DNA from: an uncultured Brevundimonas sp.
GTDB lineage: Bacteria > Pseudomonadota > Alphaproteobacteria > Caulobacterales > Caulobacteraceae
DNA length: 64,000 nucleotides
Direction: 5' to 3'
Assembly (NCBI RefSeq): GCF_937863155.1
Contig: NZ_CALMFB010000024.1
Coordinates: forward strand, 62,001-126,000
Of the stretch, positions 43,782 through 53,864 are shown one piece after another. The translations under genes and the position numbers were made by a program. Numbering within the stretch: the stretch's first letter is position 1; every line of letters begins with the position of its first letter. The notes beneath the pieces are model-generated. The model ran no database searches. It had not been told where the DNA came from and worked only from the letters and a program-made list of their open reading frames with translations.

Positions 43782-44542
43782 GCGTCGTAGCCCGGCGATT
43801 TGCGGTCCAGCGTCCTGAGGGCGCCAGGCCAGGCCAGGGAAGAAATGAAGCCGATCCCCCGCCCCTGTTCCTTGGTCTCGGCCTGGGCCGCATCCGGGGC
43901 GATCAGCACATGTTCGCGTCCGCCCGACAGGGCCGCCACCTGCTGGGCGCAGGCCCGTTCCAGGAAGAAGATGCCGATCCAGGCCTGGGCCGCCGTTTCC
44001 CCGACCGCCAAGGTGCCGTGATTGCGTAGCAGCATCAGGGACTTGTCGCCCATGTCCGCGACCAGGCGTTCGCGCTCGTCATGGTTCAGCGCCAGCCCCT
44101 CATAGCCGTGATAGGCGACCTGATGCTGCAACAGACAGGCGTTCTGGCTGATGGGCAGAAGGCCATGCTGCTGGGCCGCGACGCCGACGCCGTTCACCGT
44201 GTGCAGATGGATGACGTATTTCGCATCCTCGCGCGCCGCATGGACGGCCGAATGGATGGTGAAGCCCGCCGGATTGATGAAGCTGGTCGTCTCCTGAACG
44301 ATGTTTCCGTCCAGATCGACCTTCACCAGACAGGACGCCGTCATCTCCTCGAAATACCAGCCGTAGGGGTTGATCAGGAAATGATGCTCAGGCCCCGGAG
44401 CGCGGGCCGAGATGTGGGTGAAGATCATGTCGTCCCACCCGTGCAGGGCCACCAGCCGGTACAGCGCCGCCAGTTCGACCCGCACCTGCCATTCGGCCTC
44501 GGACACCCTGGATTTCAGCGACGTCGTTGCGCCATCCGCCAT
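43778..44542 (-). CDS. Class II aldolase/adducin domain protein
   Basis: The 254-residue protein has the class II aldolase fold. Metal ligands are visible as HLH in KYVIHLHTVNGVGVAAQ and a later His in LMLLRNHGTLAVGETAA. DDMIFTHISAR and INPYGWYFEEMTAS are also family segments. Characterised members are aldolases, epimerases or non-enzymatic adducins; the substrate here is unknown. AGGGAGG lies 5 bases before the ATG. It is the first gene of a two-gene unit with the beta-barrel protein. Confidence 0.9.
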   Translation of the reverse strand: MADGATTSLKSRVSEAEWQVRVELAALYRLVALHGWDDMIFTHISARAPGPEHHFLINPYGWYFEEMTASCLVKVDLDGNIVQETTSFINPAGFTIHSAVHAAREDAKYVIHLHTVNGVGVAAQQHGLLPISQNACLLQHQVAYHGYEGLALNHDERERLVADMGDKSLMLLRNHGTLAVGETAAQAWIGIFFLERACAQQVAALSGGREHVLIAPDAAQAETKEQGRGIGFISSLAWPGALRTLDRKSPGYDA

Positions 44543-44698
44543 GTCGGCCTCCCTTATCTTTGTTCACCTGAACGTCCGCCCTCGCGCGCGCGGCGTCAAG
44601 GCGGCGCCTGTTCAGCGTTCGTTAACCGCGTTTTCATGACCTGGGGGTTCTACTGAAGCTCCGGCTCGCGCACCGCGACGCCCGTAGGAGATCGCCCG

Positions 44699-45823
44699 GT
44701 GAACGCCGCCGTTGCATTGGCCGCCTCTTCCGAAGGTTCGCACAGCGAGTTTTCTCGCCTGATCGCCCTGGCGCGCAGCCGCTCCACCGATGATCGCCAG
44801 CGGCTGTTGCTGGCCGTCGCGGCCCTGTGCGACGCCAATCCGCCGGGGGTCGAGCTGTCGCCGATCCTGTCGGAGATCTTCATGGCCCTGGCCCAGCAGG
44901 CCGAGCGCGAGATCCGCGCCGTCCTGGCCGACCGGCTGGCCACCGCCGAATGGGCGCCGCCGGCCCTGATCCACATGCTGGCGCTTGACGACATCGAGAT
45001 CGCCCGTCCCATCATCGCCGCCAGCCCGCTGCTGAAGGACGAAGACCTGCTGCGCATCCTGGTGGAGGCGACGCTGGAGCATCACATCGAGGTGGCGCGC
45101 CGGCCGCATCTGTCCGGCCGCGTCGCCGACGCCGTGATCGACCAGGCCGAACCCGCCGCCCTGACCGCCCTGGCCGGCAACCGCACCGCCGAGATCAGCG
45201 ACGAGAGCCTGCGCCGGCTGGTGGATCACTCGCGCCGGGTCGCGGGCCTGCGGGCGCCGCTGGTGCGCCATCCGCGCCTGAACGAACAGCTGGCGGGCCA
45301 GCTTTACCAGTGGGTCGGCCAGGCCCTGCGTCAGTCGATCGGAGAGCGTTTCCGCATCGACGAGACGGCCCTGGCCCAGGCGGTCGATTCCGCCGTGGCC
45401 AGCCGAACGGCCACCTGGGGCGCCCAGACCTCGCCCAAGCCGGTCGATCCCATCCAGTCCGAGATGGAGCGCCGACTGGTCGACAAGCTGAAGGCCGCGG
45501 GCCAGCTGCGCGCCGGTTTCGTCGTGCGCGCCGTGCGCGAGGACCGCCGCAGCCTGTTCGAACACGCCCTGGCGGCCTTGGGCGATTTCCCGCTCGATCA
45601 GGTGCGGATGGCCATGACCGCCGACACGCCCCAGCCGCTTTATCTGGCCTGTGTGGCCGTGGGCATCGACCGGATGGTCTTCGTCTCCATGCTCGATTCG
45701 CTGCGCAAGATGACCGGCGGCTGGACGGGCGAGACGGCGCACGGCCCGTGGACGCCCCACGCCGTGTCGGCCGCGGACGCCGCGCGCCTGTTCCGCCGCT
45801 ACGAGCAACGCGCGGGCGGTTGA
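44699..45823 (+). CDS. DUF2336 domain protein (first copy)
   Basis: The 374-residue, soluble, all-helical protein has repeated hydrophobic helices suggestive of a HEAT-like solenoid (for example [20 protein letters not shown] and [19 protein letters not shown]). It matches DUF2336, a family known mainly from alphaproteobacteria with no settled function. Start is GTG 44699 with AGGAG 8 bases upstream. A TTG of the NAD kinase frame overlaps its stop. A second DUF2336 gene lies 1.4 kb downstream on the opposite strand. Confidence 0.85.
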   Translation: MNAAVALAASSEGSHSEFSRLIALARSRSTDDRQRLLLAVAALCDANPPGVELSPILSEIFMALAQQAEREIRAVLADRLATAEWAPPALIHMLALDDIEIARPIIAASPLLKDEDLLRILVEATLEHHIEVARRPHLSGRVADAVIDQAEPAALTALAGNRTAEISDESLRRLVDHSRRVAGLRAPLVRHPRLNEQLAGQLYQWVGQALRQSIGERFRIDETALAQAVDSAVASRTATWGAQTSPKPVDPIQSEMERRLVDKLKAAGQLRAGFVVRAVREDRRSLFEHALAALGDFPLDQVRMAMTADTPQPLYLACVAVGIDRMVFVSMLDSLRKMTGGWTGETAHGPWTPHAVSAADAARLFRRYEQRAGG

Positions 45824-45855
45824 CGCGCGACGCAGTCTCGGGTCCGTTCAACACT

Positions 45856-46641
45856 GTGAACGCGCCAACAGCAGCCCCCCCTTCCCGCCTGGCCTTTGTC
45901 GCCAGCGACCGGCCCGAGGCCCAGGCGGCGCGCGCGCGCCTGGCTGAACGCTATGGCTCGGCCGCCTTCGAGGAGGCCGAGGTGATCGTGGCCCTGGGCG
46001 GCGACGGGTTCATGCTGGAGACCCTGCACGCCGTGCTGGGCCGGGGTGCGCCGGTGTTCGGCATGAATCGCGGCTCGGTCGGTTTCCTGATGAACGACTA
46101 TAACGAGGACGATCTGCCCGCCCGCATCGCCGCGGCCGATCCCACGCGCATCCATCCGCTGCAGATGGACGCCGTGACCCAGGCGAACGAGCATCATTCC
46201 GCCCTGGCGATCAACGAGGTCTCGCTGCTGCGCCAGACGCGCCAGAGCGCCAAGCTGCGCATCACCGTCGATGATCGCGTGCGGATGGAGGAACTGTCCT
46301 GCGACGGCTGCTTGGTGGCCACGCCGGCCGGATCGACCGCCTACAACCTGTCGGCCCACGGTCCGATCATCCCGCTGGACGCCAAGATCCTGGCCCTGAC
46401 GCCGATCAGCGCGTTTCGGCCCCGGCGCTGGCGCGGCGCCCTGCTGTCACACACCGCAAGGGTGCGGTTCGAGGTGATGGAGGGCGACAAGCGGCCCGTC
46501 AGCGCCACGGCCGACAGCTATGAGGTCCGCCACGTCGCCCGGGTCGAGGTGCACGAACGGCGCGACCTGGCCCTGACCATGCTGTTCGACGCCGGCCGGT
46601 CGTTCGAGGAGCGCGTGCTGGCCGAACAGTTCGCGGCCTGA
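45856..46641 (+). CDS. nadK: NAD kinase
   Basis: The 261-residue enzyme phosphorylates NAD to NADP. Motifs are [14 protein letters not shown] (GGDG at 48-51), [13 protein letters not shown] and [20 protein letters not shown]. The [10 protein letters not shown] segment is typical of alphaproteobacterial NadK. GTG 45856 gives the normal length; TTG 45820, overlapping the DUF2336 stop, is an alternative that would couple the two. Neither has a clear ribosome site. Confidence 0.94.
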   Translation: MNAPTAAPPSRLAFVASDRPEAQAARARLAERYGSAAFEEAEVIVALGGDGFMLETLHAVLGRGAPVFGMNRGSVGFLMNDYNEDDLPARIAAADPTRIHPLQMDAVTQANEHHSALAINEVSLLRQTRQSAKLRITVDDRVRMEELSCDGCLVATPAGSTAYNLSAHGPIIPLDAKILALTPISAFRPRRWRGALLSHTARVRFEVMEGDKRPVSATADSYEVRHVARVEVHERRDLALTMLFDAGRSFEERVLAEQFAA

Positions 46642-46731
46642 CACTGGGCGCGAAATCGGGGGCGGAACCGGGGCGAAACCGGATTTTAACACGCCTCATG
46701 CAGGCTGGACGCTCAAGAGTGGAGCCCGCCC

Positions 46732-47205
46732 GTGAGCAATCCCGCCCAGGTCATCCGTCCCCCCAACGCGCTGAAAGCCAAGGTCGGCGGCGGTTTCGGC
46801 ATCGACGCCAGCGCCATCGCACGCGCCGAAGAAGCGCTTAAAGCCATGTCCGGCCAGTTCGGCCAGTGGCTTCAGGACGAGATCGACAAGTTGGACGCGG
46901 CCCAGGCCGACATCCGCGCCAAGGGCTTCACGCCCGAAACGGCCGAGGCCCTGTATTTCCGCGCCCACGACCTGAAGGGCCTGGGCGCCACCTATCAGTA
47001 TCCGCTGGTGACCCGCATGGCCGGTTCGCTGTGCAAGATGCTGGACGATCCGGCCAAGCGCATGGGCGCGCCGATGATGATCCTGGACGCCCATATCGAC
47101 GCCATCCGCGCGGTGGTGCGCGACGGCATCCAGACCGACGACCACCCCACCGGCCGCATCCTGGCCGAGACCCTGGAAGCCAAGGTCGCCGAACACCTGG
47201 GCTGA
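46732..47205 (+). CDS. Histidine phosphotransfer (HPt) domain protein, ShpA-like
   Basis: The 157-residue protein has one HPt four-helix domain with the phospho-acceptor His79 in RAHDLKGLGATY (HDLKG at 79-83). A basic N-terminal extension of about 30 residues precedes it. A lone HPt of this kind resembles Caulobacter ShpA, which passes phosphate from ShkA to TacA in stalk and cell-cycle control; orthology is inferred from motif and size only. Start is GTG 46732 with GGAG 7 bases upstream. No kinase or response regulator is adjacent. Confidence 0.85.
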   Translation: MSNPAQVIRPPNALKAKVGGGFGIDASAIARAEEALKAMSGQFGQWLQDEIDKLDAAQADIRAKGFTPETAEALYFRAHDLKGLGATYQYPLVTRMAGSLCKMLDDPAKRMGAPMMILDAHIDAIRAVVRDGIQTDDHPTGRILAETLEAKVAEHLG

Positions 47206-47229
47206 CCCCAGGCGACGGCTTCTGAACCC

Positions 47230-48372
47230 TCAGGCCGCGTTGGCGGCCCGGGGCGCGGTTTCTTGCGGGGCCTGGTCCAGCCGTTCCATCAGATAGGCCA
47301 GATCATCACGCGGCGCATTCGGGCGCTGGGTCATGAACCGCTCCAGCATCTGGATGCGGAACGCCTCGCCCGAGGTGTCCGCGCCTTCGGCCTGAAGCTG
47401 GCGCCACACATCCACGCCGGCGCGGAAGGCCTGGAACAGGCGCGGCGGCAGGCCCGCCCGATCATACAGCGCCTTCAGGCCCAGCGGCCCGGCGTCATGC
47501 ACCATCAGCCAGGCGCGCTGGTGCGGCGCGCCGGCCAGTTCGGCCAGGCCATGCTCCAGCATCGCCATCTGCCCCCGCGCCAGGGCGCGCAGCAGCAGCG
47601 ACGCCGTCAGCGCCTTGCGGGCGTTCAACTGGGCCACGAACTGGGCCATGTCGGGGCTGGACGCCGCTTCGTCGATCAGGTCCACCGTCGCCCGCTCGCG
47701 TGCGAACTGGGCCAGACGGATCGCCGTTTCCGGCGCCACGGCGTGGCGGGTGACCAGATGCTCGCGCACCGCATCGGACGCCAGGGCCACCAGCCGTTCG
47801 GTCACGCCCAGCGGCAGAACCTGGCGATAGGCGATGGCGGCGACCACCTCGCCCGACTGGCCGAAACGGTCCACCGCGCGATCCAGCGCCCGCTCGGACA
47901 TGTCGGCGTTGTCATTGGCCGCCAGGGTGCGGACCGCGGCCTCGCAGCCGACCTCGGCGACCGTGTCGGCCACGTCGCGGCTGACGCGCGGGCGGGCGGC
48001 CACGGCGGTCTGGCGCACGGCCGAACCGGCGCGCACGATCTCGATCAGATCCTCATCGGTAAAGGCCGGGCAAGCCCCGATGATCGGCAGGGCCACGCTG
48101 TCGACGTCGGCCGCGAGGCGTCGCGCCACATCGCGCGGGATCAGGTCAGACGCCTTCAGCGTCACCGCCATGGCCCGTCGCACCAGCTCGGCCGCGTCCT
48201 CGGCCAGGACGCGCAGGATTTTCTGGGCGGCGGCGCGGTCGGCCTCGGTCAGTTCGGCGCGGTCCATGTTGCGGCACAGCTTGTGCGCCGCCGCCGCGCG
48301 GTCGTCGTCGTCCGTCGCCTTGATCAGGCGATGGATGTCGGCGTCGGTCAGTCGCGCGCGATAGGCGGTCAT
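47230..48372 (-). CDS. DUF2336 domain protein (second copy)
   Basis: The helical protein of about 380 residues has the DUF2336 pattern: HEAT-like repeats such as LAEDAAELVRRAMAVTLKAS and CPAFTDEDLIEIVRAGSAVR, which parallel segments of the first copy at 44.7 kb. The C-terminal third is shorter and ends with a Pro/Ala tail. The ATG at 48372 (MTAYRARL) is preferred; an upstream ATG at 48414 would add 14 residues. It converges on the HPt gene with 24 bases between. Confidence 0.82.
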   Translation of the reverse strand: MTAYRARLTDADIHRLIKATDDDDRAAAAHKLCRNMDRAELTEADRAAAQKILRVLAEDAAELVRRAMAVTLKASDLIPRDVARRLAADVDSVALPIIGACPAFTDEDLIEIVRAGSAVRQTAVAARPRVSRDVADTVAEVGCEAAVRTLAANDNADMSERALDRAVDRFGQSGEVVAAIAYRQVLPLGVTERLVALASDAVREHLVTRHAVAPETAIRLAQFARERATVDLIDEAASSPDMAQFVAQLNARKALTASLLLRALARGQMAMLEHGLAELAGAPHQRAWLMVHDAGPLGLKALYDRAGLPPRLFQAFRAGVDVWRQLQAEGADTSGEAFRIQMLERFMTQRPNAPRDDLAYLMERLDQAPQETAPRAANAA

Positions 48373-48459
48373 GGGCGGCTCATGGCGGAATCGGTTCGAT
48401 GCAGACCTTAGCATCAGCCCGCCATGATTAACGGGCCGTTCACCACGCGCCTGTGGGCG

Positions 48460-49275
48460 TCAGACCGAAGTGTCGCGGATCGGCGGCGGGGCGAAGGCGC
48501 CGCCGAAGCCGCCCCCCGCGCCGGTTCCGCCCTCGCCCGGCTGACCCAGCAGCAGGGCCAGCAGGCTCTGGTCCTGACGCAACCGGTCCAGCCGCGCGGC
48601 CAGGGCGCGGTCGCGGTCGCTGAGCAGGCCCTCGACCTCTCCGGCTTGGCCGGCGCTGGACGCCGGGGCGCCCTGGCCGGCGGTGCGGTTCAGATTGGCG
48701 TGCACCTCGGCCACCGTGGCCGGGCGGCCGTCGCGATAGAAGATCGAGCGGTTGGCCCCCGCCGCCTCGGGAAACAGCGACGCCGCGCTGGCGCCGGGCC
48801 GGGTGCTCATGGCCTCCATCAGCTCGGCGGCGCCCGCCGGTCCCAGGAAATGCGCGGCATACAGGTCGCCGGCGCCCGGTTCGCGCCCGGTGCGCCCGCG
48901 CAGATAGGCGGCGTTGGACGCCGTCAGCTCGGCCGCCATGGCCGAGGCCGCGCGCGCATCGAAGCGCAGGTCCAGCACCACGTTTCGCGCCGAACCCTCG
49001 ACCCGCCAGCGCCCGTCGGCGCCCCGATGGATCAGATCGGCGTACTGGCCATAGCCATGGCGCGCCCCGGCCTTCTTCACGGTGGCCAGCCAGGTCTGTT
49101 CGATGAACTGGAACAGGCCCGCCGCCGAAGAGGTGCGCGCCTTCGCCTGAGGGTTCATCGCGCTTTCGCGCCGCGCGGTGCGGACCAGGAAGTCGAAGTC
49201 CACGCCGGTCGTGTCGGAAGCGCGCCGGATGGCGGCCTCTACCCCTGTCGTAGATGGAATCGCGCCTACGGTCAT
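48460..49275 (-). CDS. Lytic transglycosylase-like (SLT fold) protein
   Basis: The 271-residue protein begins with an SLT-like domain (about residues 10-125): catalytic-Glu segment ARRESAMNP (Glu37) and SSAAGLFQFIEQTWL (49-63). A middle helical part with YAAHFLGPAGAAELM follows, then a low-complexity Gly-rich C-terminus. No signal peptide is evident, which is unusual for a wall hydrolase but seen for flagellar or secretion-linked ones. The start at 49275 is chosen at MTVGAIPS; upstream residues look non-coding. It is divergent from the TonB-like gene. Confidence 0.82.
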   Translation of the reverse strand: MTVGAIPSTTGVEAAIRRASDTTGVDFDFLVRTARRESAMNPQAKARTSSAAGLFQFIEQTWLATVKKAGARHGYGQYADLIHRGADGRWRVEGSARNVVLDLRFDARAASAMAAELTASNAAYLRGRTGREPGAGDLYAAHFLGPAGAAELMEAMSTRPGASAASLFPEAAGANRSIFYRDGRPATVAEVHANLNRTAGQGAPASSAGQAGEVEGLLSDRDRALAARLDRLRQDQSLLALLLGQPGEGGTGAGGGFGGAFAPPPIRDTSV

Positions 49276-49300
49276 TGGGCCGGACGCTGGGCGAACATGG

Positions 49301-49323
49301 TTAACGAAACCTGAATCGTTAAC
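49301..49323. promoter_or_regulatory. Paired TTAAC boxes flanking a GANTC site
   Basis: TTAAC at 49301-49305 and 49319-49323 are separated by 13 bases that include GAATC (49313-49317), a CcrM methylation target. TTAA-based boxes are CtrA-like, but the spacing is not the classic N7. It lies in the divergent gap between the SLT-like gene and the TonB-like gene. Confidence 0.3.
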
Positions 49324-49391
49324 GACCCGGCACGCCACAAACTTGCCGCAAGGTAAGCGCCACCATTCGCCTTGGCTGCGGGGGCTTCCGA

Positions 49392-50141
49392 ATGGGAGTG
49401 ACGGCCATGATGATGAAGACTGCGGGCGGACCGGCTCTGGTCAGCCCCCTGGATTTTGGCGAACGCAAGAAGCCGCTGCCCCGCTGGGCCTGGGGCGCCG
49501 TGGGGGCCTCGCTTCTGGTGCATGCCGCCATCGGCGTGGCCCTGTATCAACAGCGGTTCGAGATCGCGACGCCCGCGCCCACCGACCCCGGCCCGACCAT
49601 CGAGGTCGACATGTTCCGGCCCAAGCCGCCCCCGCCCGTGGCCAGCGACCCGGCCCCGGCGGCGCCGACCCCGCCGGTCCACCGCACGGCCCCGCCCACC
49701 GCGCCGACCGACACCCTGAACGTGCCGCCCATCGACAATCCGGCGCCGGTGACGGGCCCCGCCATCAACCTGAGCCATGCGGTTCCCAGCGATGCGACCG
49801 GCGTGGCCGTGACGCCTGAACCGCCGGTCGCCCGCACCACCGTCATCACCAACCCCAGCTGGCTGCGCAAGCCGACGGGCGATCAGTTGCTGAACGCCTA
49901 TCCCGACCGGGCGCTGCGGAACGAGGTCGGCGGCTCGGCCACCCTGCGATGCGCCGTGCGGTTGGACGGGACGCTGACGGGCTGCGCGGTCACCGCCGAG
50001 ACGCCGGGCGGATACGGCTTCGGCCGGTCGGCCATGAGCCTGAGCCGCTATTTCCGCATGAACCCCGGCGCCGTGGACGGTCGCGCCGTCGATGGGGCCT
50101 ATGTGGATGTCGGTGTGCGCTTCACCCTGCCGGAGGGCTGA
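49392..50141 (+). CDS. TonB-family energy transducer
   Basis: The 249-residue protein has a cytoplasmic N-terminus and one membrane span (about residues 33-52). A long Pro/Ala/Thr-rich periplasmic spacer (about 60-150) follows, then a TonB C-terminal-like domain with YPDRALRNEVGGSATLRCAV. This is the TonB plan; ExbB and ExbD are not nearby. Its end overlaps the convergent FAD oxidoreductase gene by 20 bases. An in-frame ATG at 49407 (MMMKTAGG) is also a possible start. Confidence 0.88.
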   Translation: MGVTAMMMKTAGGPALVSPLDFGERKKPLPRWAWGAVGASLLVHAAIGVALYQQRFEIATPAPTDPGPTIEVDMFRPKPPPPVASDPAPAAPTPPVHRTAPPTAPTDTLNVPPIDNPAPVTGPAINLSHAVPSDATGVAVTPEPPVARTTVITNPSWLRKPTGDQLLNAYPDRALRNEVGGSATLRCAVRLDGTLTGCAVTAETPGGYGFGRSAMSLSRYFRMNPGAVDGRAVDGAYVDVGVRFTLPEG

Positions 50142-51144
50142 ACCGCAGAGGATCGAAGGCCGCCGCCTCGGCTCGGGGTGCGCGGCCTTCGACGGCGTCG
50201 GCCACCACCGCGCCGATCAGCGGCCCGATCAGCCAGCCGTTGCGGCGCGGCGCCAGGGCCACCGCCAGACCCGGCGCCGCCCGGCCCGCCATCGGCTGAT
50301 CGTCCGGCGAGTTTCCGCGCAGGCCCACGCGCCATTCCACATCCGCCGGATCGATGGCGCGGCCCAGCAGGGTCTCGGCCATACGCAGCAGGCGTTGGGA
50401 CGTCGCCGCCTCGGGCGCCAGATCGCGGCGCCCCGCCTCCATGGTCGCGCCGATCAGCACGCCGTCATCCACCGGGGTGACATAGCCGCCCGGTCCCCGG
50501 ATCGTGCGGTCGCACAGGGGCTGACGCACCAGGCCGATCTGGCCGCGCACCGGCGACACCCGGTCCAGAATCGCCTGAGCGTCGTCCGGCAGGCCGGAAA
50601 TCTGAGTCTCGGCCCCGGTCGCCAGGATCAGTCCCTGCGCATCCCGCGTCGCGCCGTCGTCCAGGGTGATCCGCCAGCCGTCGTCGGTGCGGGTCACGGC
50701 CGTGACCGCGCCCCGGATCATCTCGACGCCCCGCGCCATTCGGGCCAGGGCCTGGGGCGGCGACAGGCGCAGGTCGTCGGGCGCCCGCACCCCGCCGGCC
50801 ACTTGCTCCGCCACGAAGCCATGGGCCGTCAGACACGCCGCCAGCGACGGCCAATTCTCTCCGCGCCATTCCGCCTGGGCGGGCGTCAGCTCCACCCCCG
50901 TCTGCGCGGCGAAGGCGGGCCACAGGTCCAGAGCGGTGCGCAGCAGGCGGGCGCGCTGAAGCCCCGGATTGTCCAGGGCGCATTCCATGGCCGGGGCGAT
51001 CATCCCCCCCGCGACGGCCGAGGCGTTCAGCCCGCCCGGATCGACCACGGCGACCGCATGGCCCCGCGCGCGCAAGGTCGCCGCCGTGCTGAGGCCCAGC
51101 ACGCCCGCGCCCACGATCAGGATGTTCAGGGAAGAAGACGCCAC
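50122..51144 (-). CDS. FAD-dependent oxidoreductase (DAO family, glycine oxidase-like)
   Basis: The protein of about 340 residues has an N-terminal dinucleotide-binding motif ILIVGAGVLGLSTAATLRA, then VAGGMIAPAME and LILATGAETQISGLP, and a C-terminal VEWRVGLRGNSPDDQPMAGR. It resembles ThiO/DadA amine-oxidising flavoenzymes; the substrate is not known. GTG 51144 is chosen because the FAD motif then begins near residue 10; TTG 51180, 4 bases after the pckA stop, is an alternative. It is downstream of pckA on the same strand. Confidence 0.87.
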   Translation of the reverse strand: MASSSLNILIVGAGVLGLSTAATLRARGHAVAVVDPGGLNASAVAGGMIAPAMECALDNPGLQRARLLRTALDLWPAFAAQTGVELTPAQAEWRGENWPSLAACLTAHGFVAEQVAGGVRAPDDLRLSPPQALARMARGVEMIRGAVTAVTRTDDGWRITLDDGATRDAQGLILATGAETQISGLPDDAQAILDRVSPVRGQIGLVRQPLCDRTIRGPGGYVTPVDDGVLIGATMEAGRRDLAPEAATSQRLLRMAETLLGRAIDPADVEWRVGLRGNSPDDQPMAGRAAPGLAVALAPRRNGWLIGPLIGAVVADAVEGRAPRAEAAAFDPLRFSPPAG

Positions 51145-51184
51145 GCCCGGTCCAATCGGCCGGACGCGGCGTTCGATCAAGCCC

Positions 51185-53029
51185 CTATTCGGCCGCCAGG
51201 GCCGCCGCGCGCGCCGCGTCCAGACGCTGGGTCAGCGCCTCGTGCTGGCGCCACAGGGCCTGGGGCAGTCGGTCCTCGAACTGGGCGAAGAACTCGGGGA
51301 TCAGCGAGGCCTCTTCGGTCCAGACCTCGGCGTCGACGCTGAGCAGGGTGTCCAGCTGCGCCTCGGTCAGGTCCAGGCCCGACAGGTCCAGCGCCGCGCG
51401 CGTCGGCAGACGGCCCACCGGCGTGTCCACGGCCTCGGCGACGCCATCCAGACGCTCGGTCACCCACTTCAGCACGCGGATGTTGTCGCCGAAGCCGGGC
51501 CAGATGAAACCGCCGTCCTGGTCCTTGCGGAACCAGTTGACGAAGAACATGCGCGGCAGTTTCGAGGCGTCGCGCCCCTCGGCCATCTTCAGCCAGTGGC
51601 CGAAATAGTCGCCCATGTTGTAGCCGCAGAACGGCAGCATGGCGAACGGGTCGCGGCGCAGTTCGCCGACCTTGTTCTCGGCCGCCGCCGTGCCCTCGGA
51701 CGCCACGGTCGAGCCCAGGAAGACGCCGTGCTCCCAGTCGAAGGCCTCGGTCACCAGCGGCACCGCGCTGGCCCGGCGGCCGCCGAACAGGATGGCGTCG
51801 ATCGGCACGCCCTTGGGGTCTTCCCATTCCGGCGCGATGGTCGGGCACTGATGCGCCGGGGCCGCGAAACGGGCGTTCGGATGGGCGGCGGGTTCGCCCG
51901 ACGCCGGATCGTGCGGCTGGCCCTTCCAGTTGGTCAGGCCCTCGGGCGCCGGCTTGGACAGGCCCTCCCACCAGACGTCGCCGTCATGCGTCAGGGCCGT
52001 GTTGGTGAAGATGGTGTTGCGCGTCAGGGTGGCCAGGGCGTTCTGGTTGGTGTTGCGGCTGGTGCCCGGCGCCACGCCGAAGAAGCCGGCTTCGGGGTTC
52101 ACGGCATACAGGCGGCCGTCGTCGCCGAAGCGCATCCAGGCGATGTCGTCGCCGATGGTCTCGGCCTTCCAGCCGTCCAGCGCCGGCTGCAGCATGGCCA
52201 GATTGGTCTTGCCGCAGGCGCTGGGGAAGGCGGCGGCGACGTATTTGGACCGGCCCTCGGGGCTGGTCAGCTTCAGGATCAGCATATGCTCGGCCAGCCA
52301 GCCCTCGTCGCGGGCCATGACCGAGGCGATGCGCAGGGCGTAGCATTTCTTGCCCAGCAGGGCGTTGCCGCCATAGCCCGAGCCATAGGACCAGATTTCC
52401 CGCGTCTCGGGGAAATGGACGATCCATTTGTCGTCGTTGCAGGGCCAGGGCACATCGGCCTGACCCTCGGCCAGGGGCGCGCCCAGGGTGTGCACCGCCG
52501 GCACGAAGTCGCCATCGGCGCCCAGCAGGTCCAGCGCCGGCTTGCCCATGCGGGTCATGACGCCCATCGACACGGCGACATAGCCGCTGTCGGTGATCTC
52601 GACGCCCAGGGCGCTGATCGGCGATCCCAGCGGTCCCATGCAGAAGGGCACGACATACATCGTCCGCCCGGCCATGCAGCCGTCGAACAGGCCGTTCAGG
52701 CGCGCGCGCATCTGAACCGGCTCGGCCCAGTTATTGGTCGGACCGGCGTCGGCCGGATCGGCGGGGCAGATGAAGGTGCGGCTTTCGACCCGCGCCACGT
52801 CGCGCGGATCGGAGGCGGCGTAATAGCAGCCGGGGCGCTTGGCGGGGTCCAGAGGCTTCAGCGTGCCCTTGGCCACCAGGTCGGCGGCGATGGCCTCTTT
52901 TTCCGCCTCGGAACCGTCGCACCAGTGGACGCGCGCGGGCTTGGTCAGGGCCGCGATCTGCTCGACCCAGGCGACAAGGCGCGCGTGGGCGGTCGGGGCC
53001 GGATGAAGGCCGGGAATCGATTGGGTCAC
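51185..53029 (-). CDS. pckA: Phosphoenolpyruvate carboxykinase (GTP)
   Basis: The 614-residue enzyme makes PEP from oxaloacetate in gluconeogenesis. It is the GTP-type: the P-loop region reads [14 protein letters not shown], and the family segments [28 protein letters not shown] and [20 protein letters not shown] are present. Start is GTG 53029 with AGGAG 7 bases before it. The divergent gap of 202 bases (53030-53231) holds the promoters of pckA and the DUF938 gene; I see no clear operator there. Confidence 0.97.
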   Translation of the reverse strand: MTQSIPGLHPAPTAHARLVAWVEQIAALTKPARVHWCDGSEAEKEAIAADLVAKGTLKPLDPAKRPGCYYAASDPRDVARVESRTFICPADPADAGPTNNWAEPVQMRARLNGLFDGCMAGRTMYVVPFCMGPLGSPISALGVEITDSGYVAVSMGVMTRMGKPALDLLGADGDFVPAVHTLGAPLAEGQADVPWPCNDDKWIVHFPETREIWSYGSGYGGNALLGKKCYALRIASVMARDEGWLAEHMLILKLTSPEGRSKYVAAAFPSACGKTNLAMLQPALDGWKAETIGDDIAWMRFGDDGRLYAVNPEAGFFGVAPGTSRNTNQNALATLTRNTIFTNTALTHDGDVWWEGLSKPAPEGLTNWKGQPHDPASGEPAAHPNARFAAPAHQCPTIAPEWEDPKGVPIDAILFGGRRASAVPLVTEAFDWEHGVFLGSTVASEGTAAAENKVGELRRDPFAMLPFCGYNMGDYFGHWLKMAEGRDASKLPRMFFVNWFRKDQDGGFIWPGFGDNIRVLKWVTERLDGVAEAVDTPVGRLPTRAALDLSGLDLTEAQLDTLLSVDAEVWTEEASLIPEFFAQFEDRLPQALWRQHEALTQRLDAARAAALAAE

Positions 53030-53231
53030 GATGACGCTCCTGAACGTGCCGGCCCGGCGATCTGACGCCGCCGTGGCCGATTTCCTCCGCGTGACGCATC
53101 ACGCAATGTTTCAGGGGAAAGACACCCAAGTCGACGCCGCGTCAACCGATGCACGTTTCAACCCCGTGTGAAGTCGCCGGTCGCGTCGATGCGCACTTTT
53201 CGCCCTGTCGCAGGCCGGGTATCGGGAACGG

Positions 53232-53864
53232 ATGCAGACGATGAATTCCCCGACCGCCGCCCCCGACGGCGCCCTGGCTTCGCCCGCGGCCCAGCGGAAC
53301 GCCGAGCCGATTCTGGCGGTGCTGCGCGCCCATCTGCCGGCGCGCGGCCGGGTGCTGGAGATCGCGGCCGGGTCGGGCCAGCACGCCGTGGCCTTCTCCA
53401 CCGCCCTGCCCGGCCTGGACTGGACGCCCAGCGACCCCAGCCCCCAGGCCCGCGCCAGCATCGCCGCCTGGCGGGGCGCGGCCGGTCCGGCCAATCTGAA
53501 CCCTCCACTGGAGGTGGACTGTCTGGACCCCGCCACCTGGCCCGATGGCCCGTTCGCGGCCATCACCTGCATCAACATGATCCACATCAGCCCCTGGGCG
53601 GCGACCGAGGGTCTGATGGCGCTGGCCCAGCGCGCGCTGGCGCCCGGCGGCCTGCTGTTTCTGTATGGCCCCTATCGCGAGGCGGGGGTCCAGACGGCGC
53701 CGTCGAACGAGGCCTTCGACGCCGACCTGAAACGCCGCGACCCGGCCTGGGGCCTGCGCGACGTGGCCGATGTGGCCGCCCTGGCCAAGGATCACGGCCT
53801 GGCGCTGACGCTGCGGGTCGCCATGCCGGCGAACAACCTCAGCCTGCTGCTGCGGCGCGTCTGA
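53232..53864 (+). CDS. DUF938 family SAM-dependent methyltransferase
   Basis: The 210-residue protein has a class I methyltransferase fold: motif I RVLEIAAGSGQHAVAFST, then LDWTPSDPSPQA and AITCINMIHISPWAATEGL, with FLYGPYREAG later. These are DUF938 signatures. The family has eukaryotic relatives (METTL26) and no assigned substrate. ATG 53232 or 53241 may be the start. Its stop overlaps the next gene start (TGATG). Confidence 0.9.
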   Translation: MQTMNSPTAAPDGALASPAAQRNAEPILAVLRAHLPARGRVLEIAAGSGQHAVAFSTALPGLDWTPSDPSPQARASIAAWRGAAGPANLNPPLEVDCLDPATWPDGPFAAITCINMIHISPWAATEGLMALAQRALAPGGLLFLYGPYREAGVQTAPSNEAFDADLKRRDPAWGLRDVADVAALAKDHGLALTLRVAMPANNLSLLLRRV

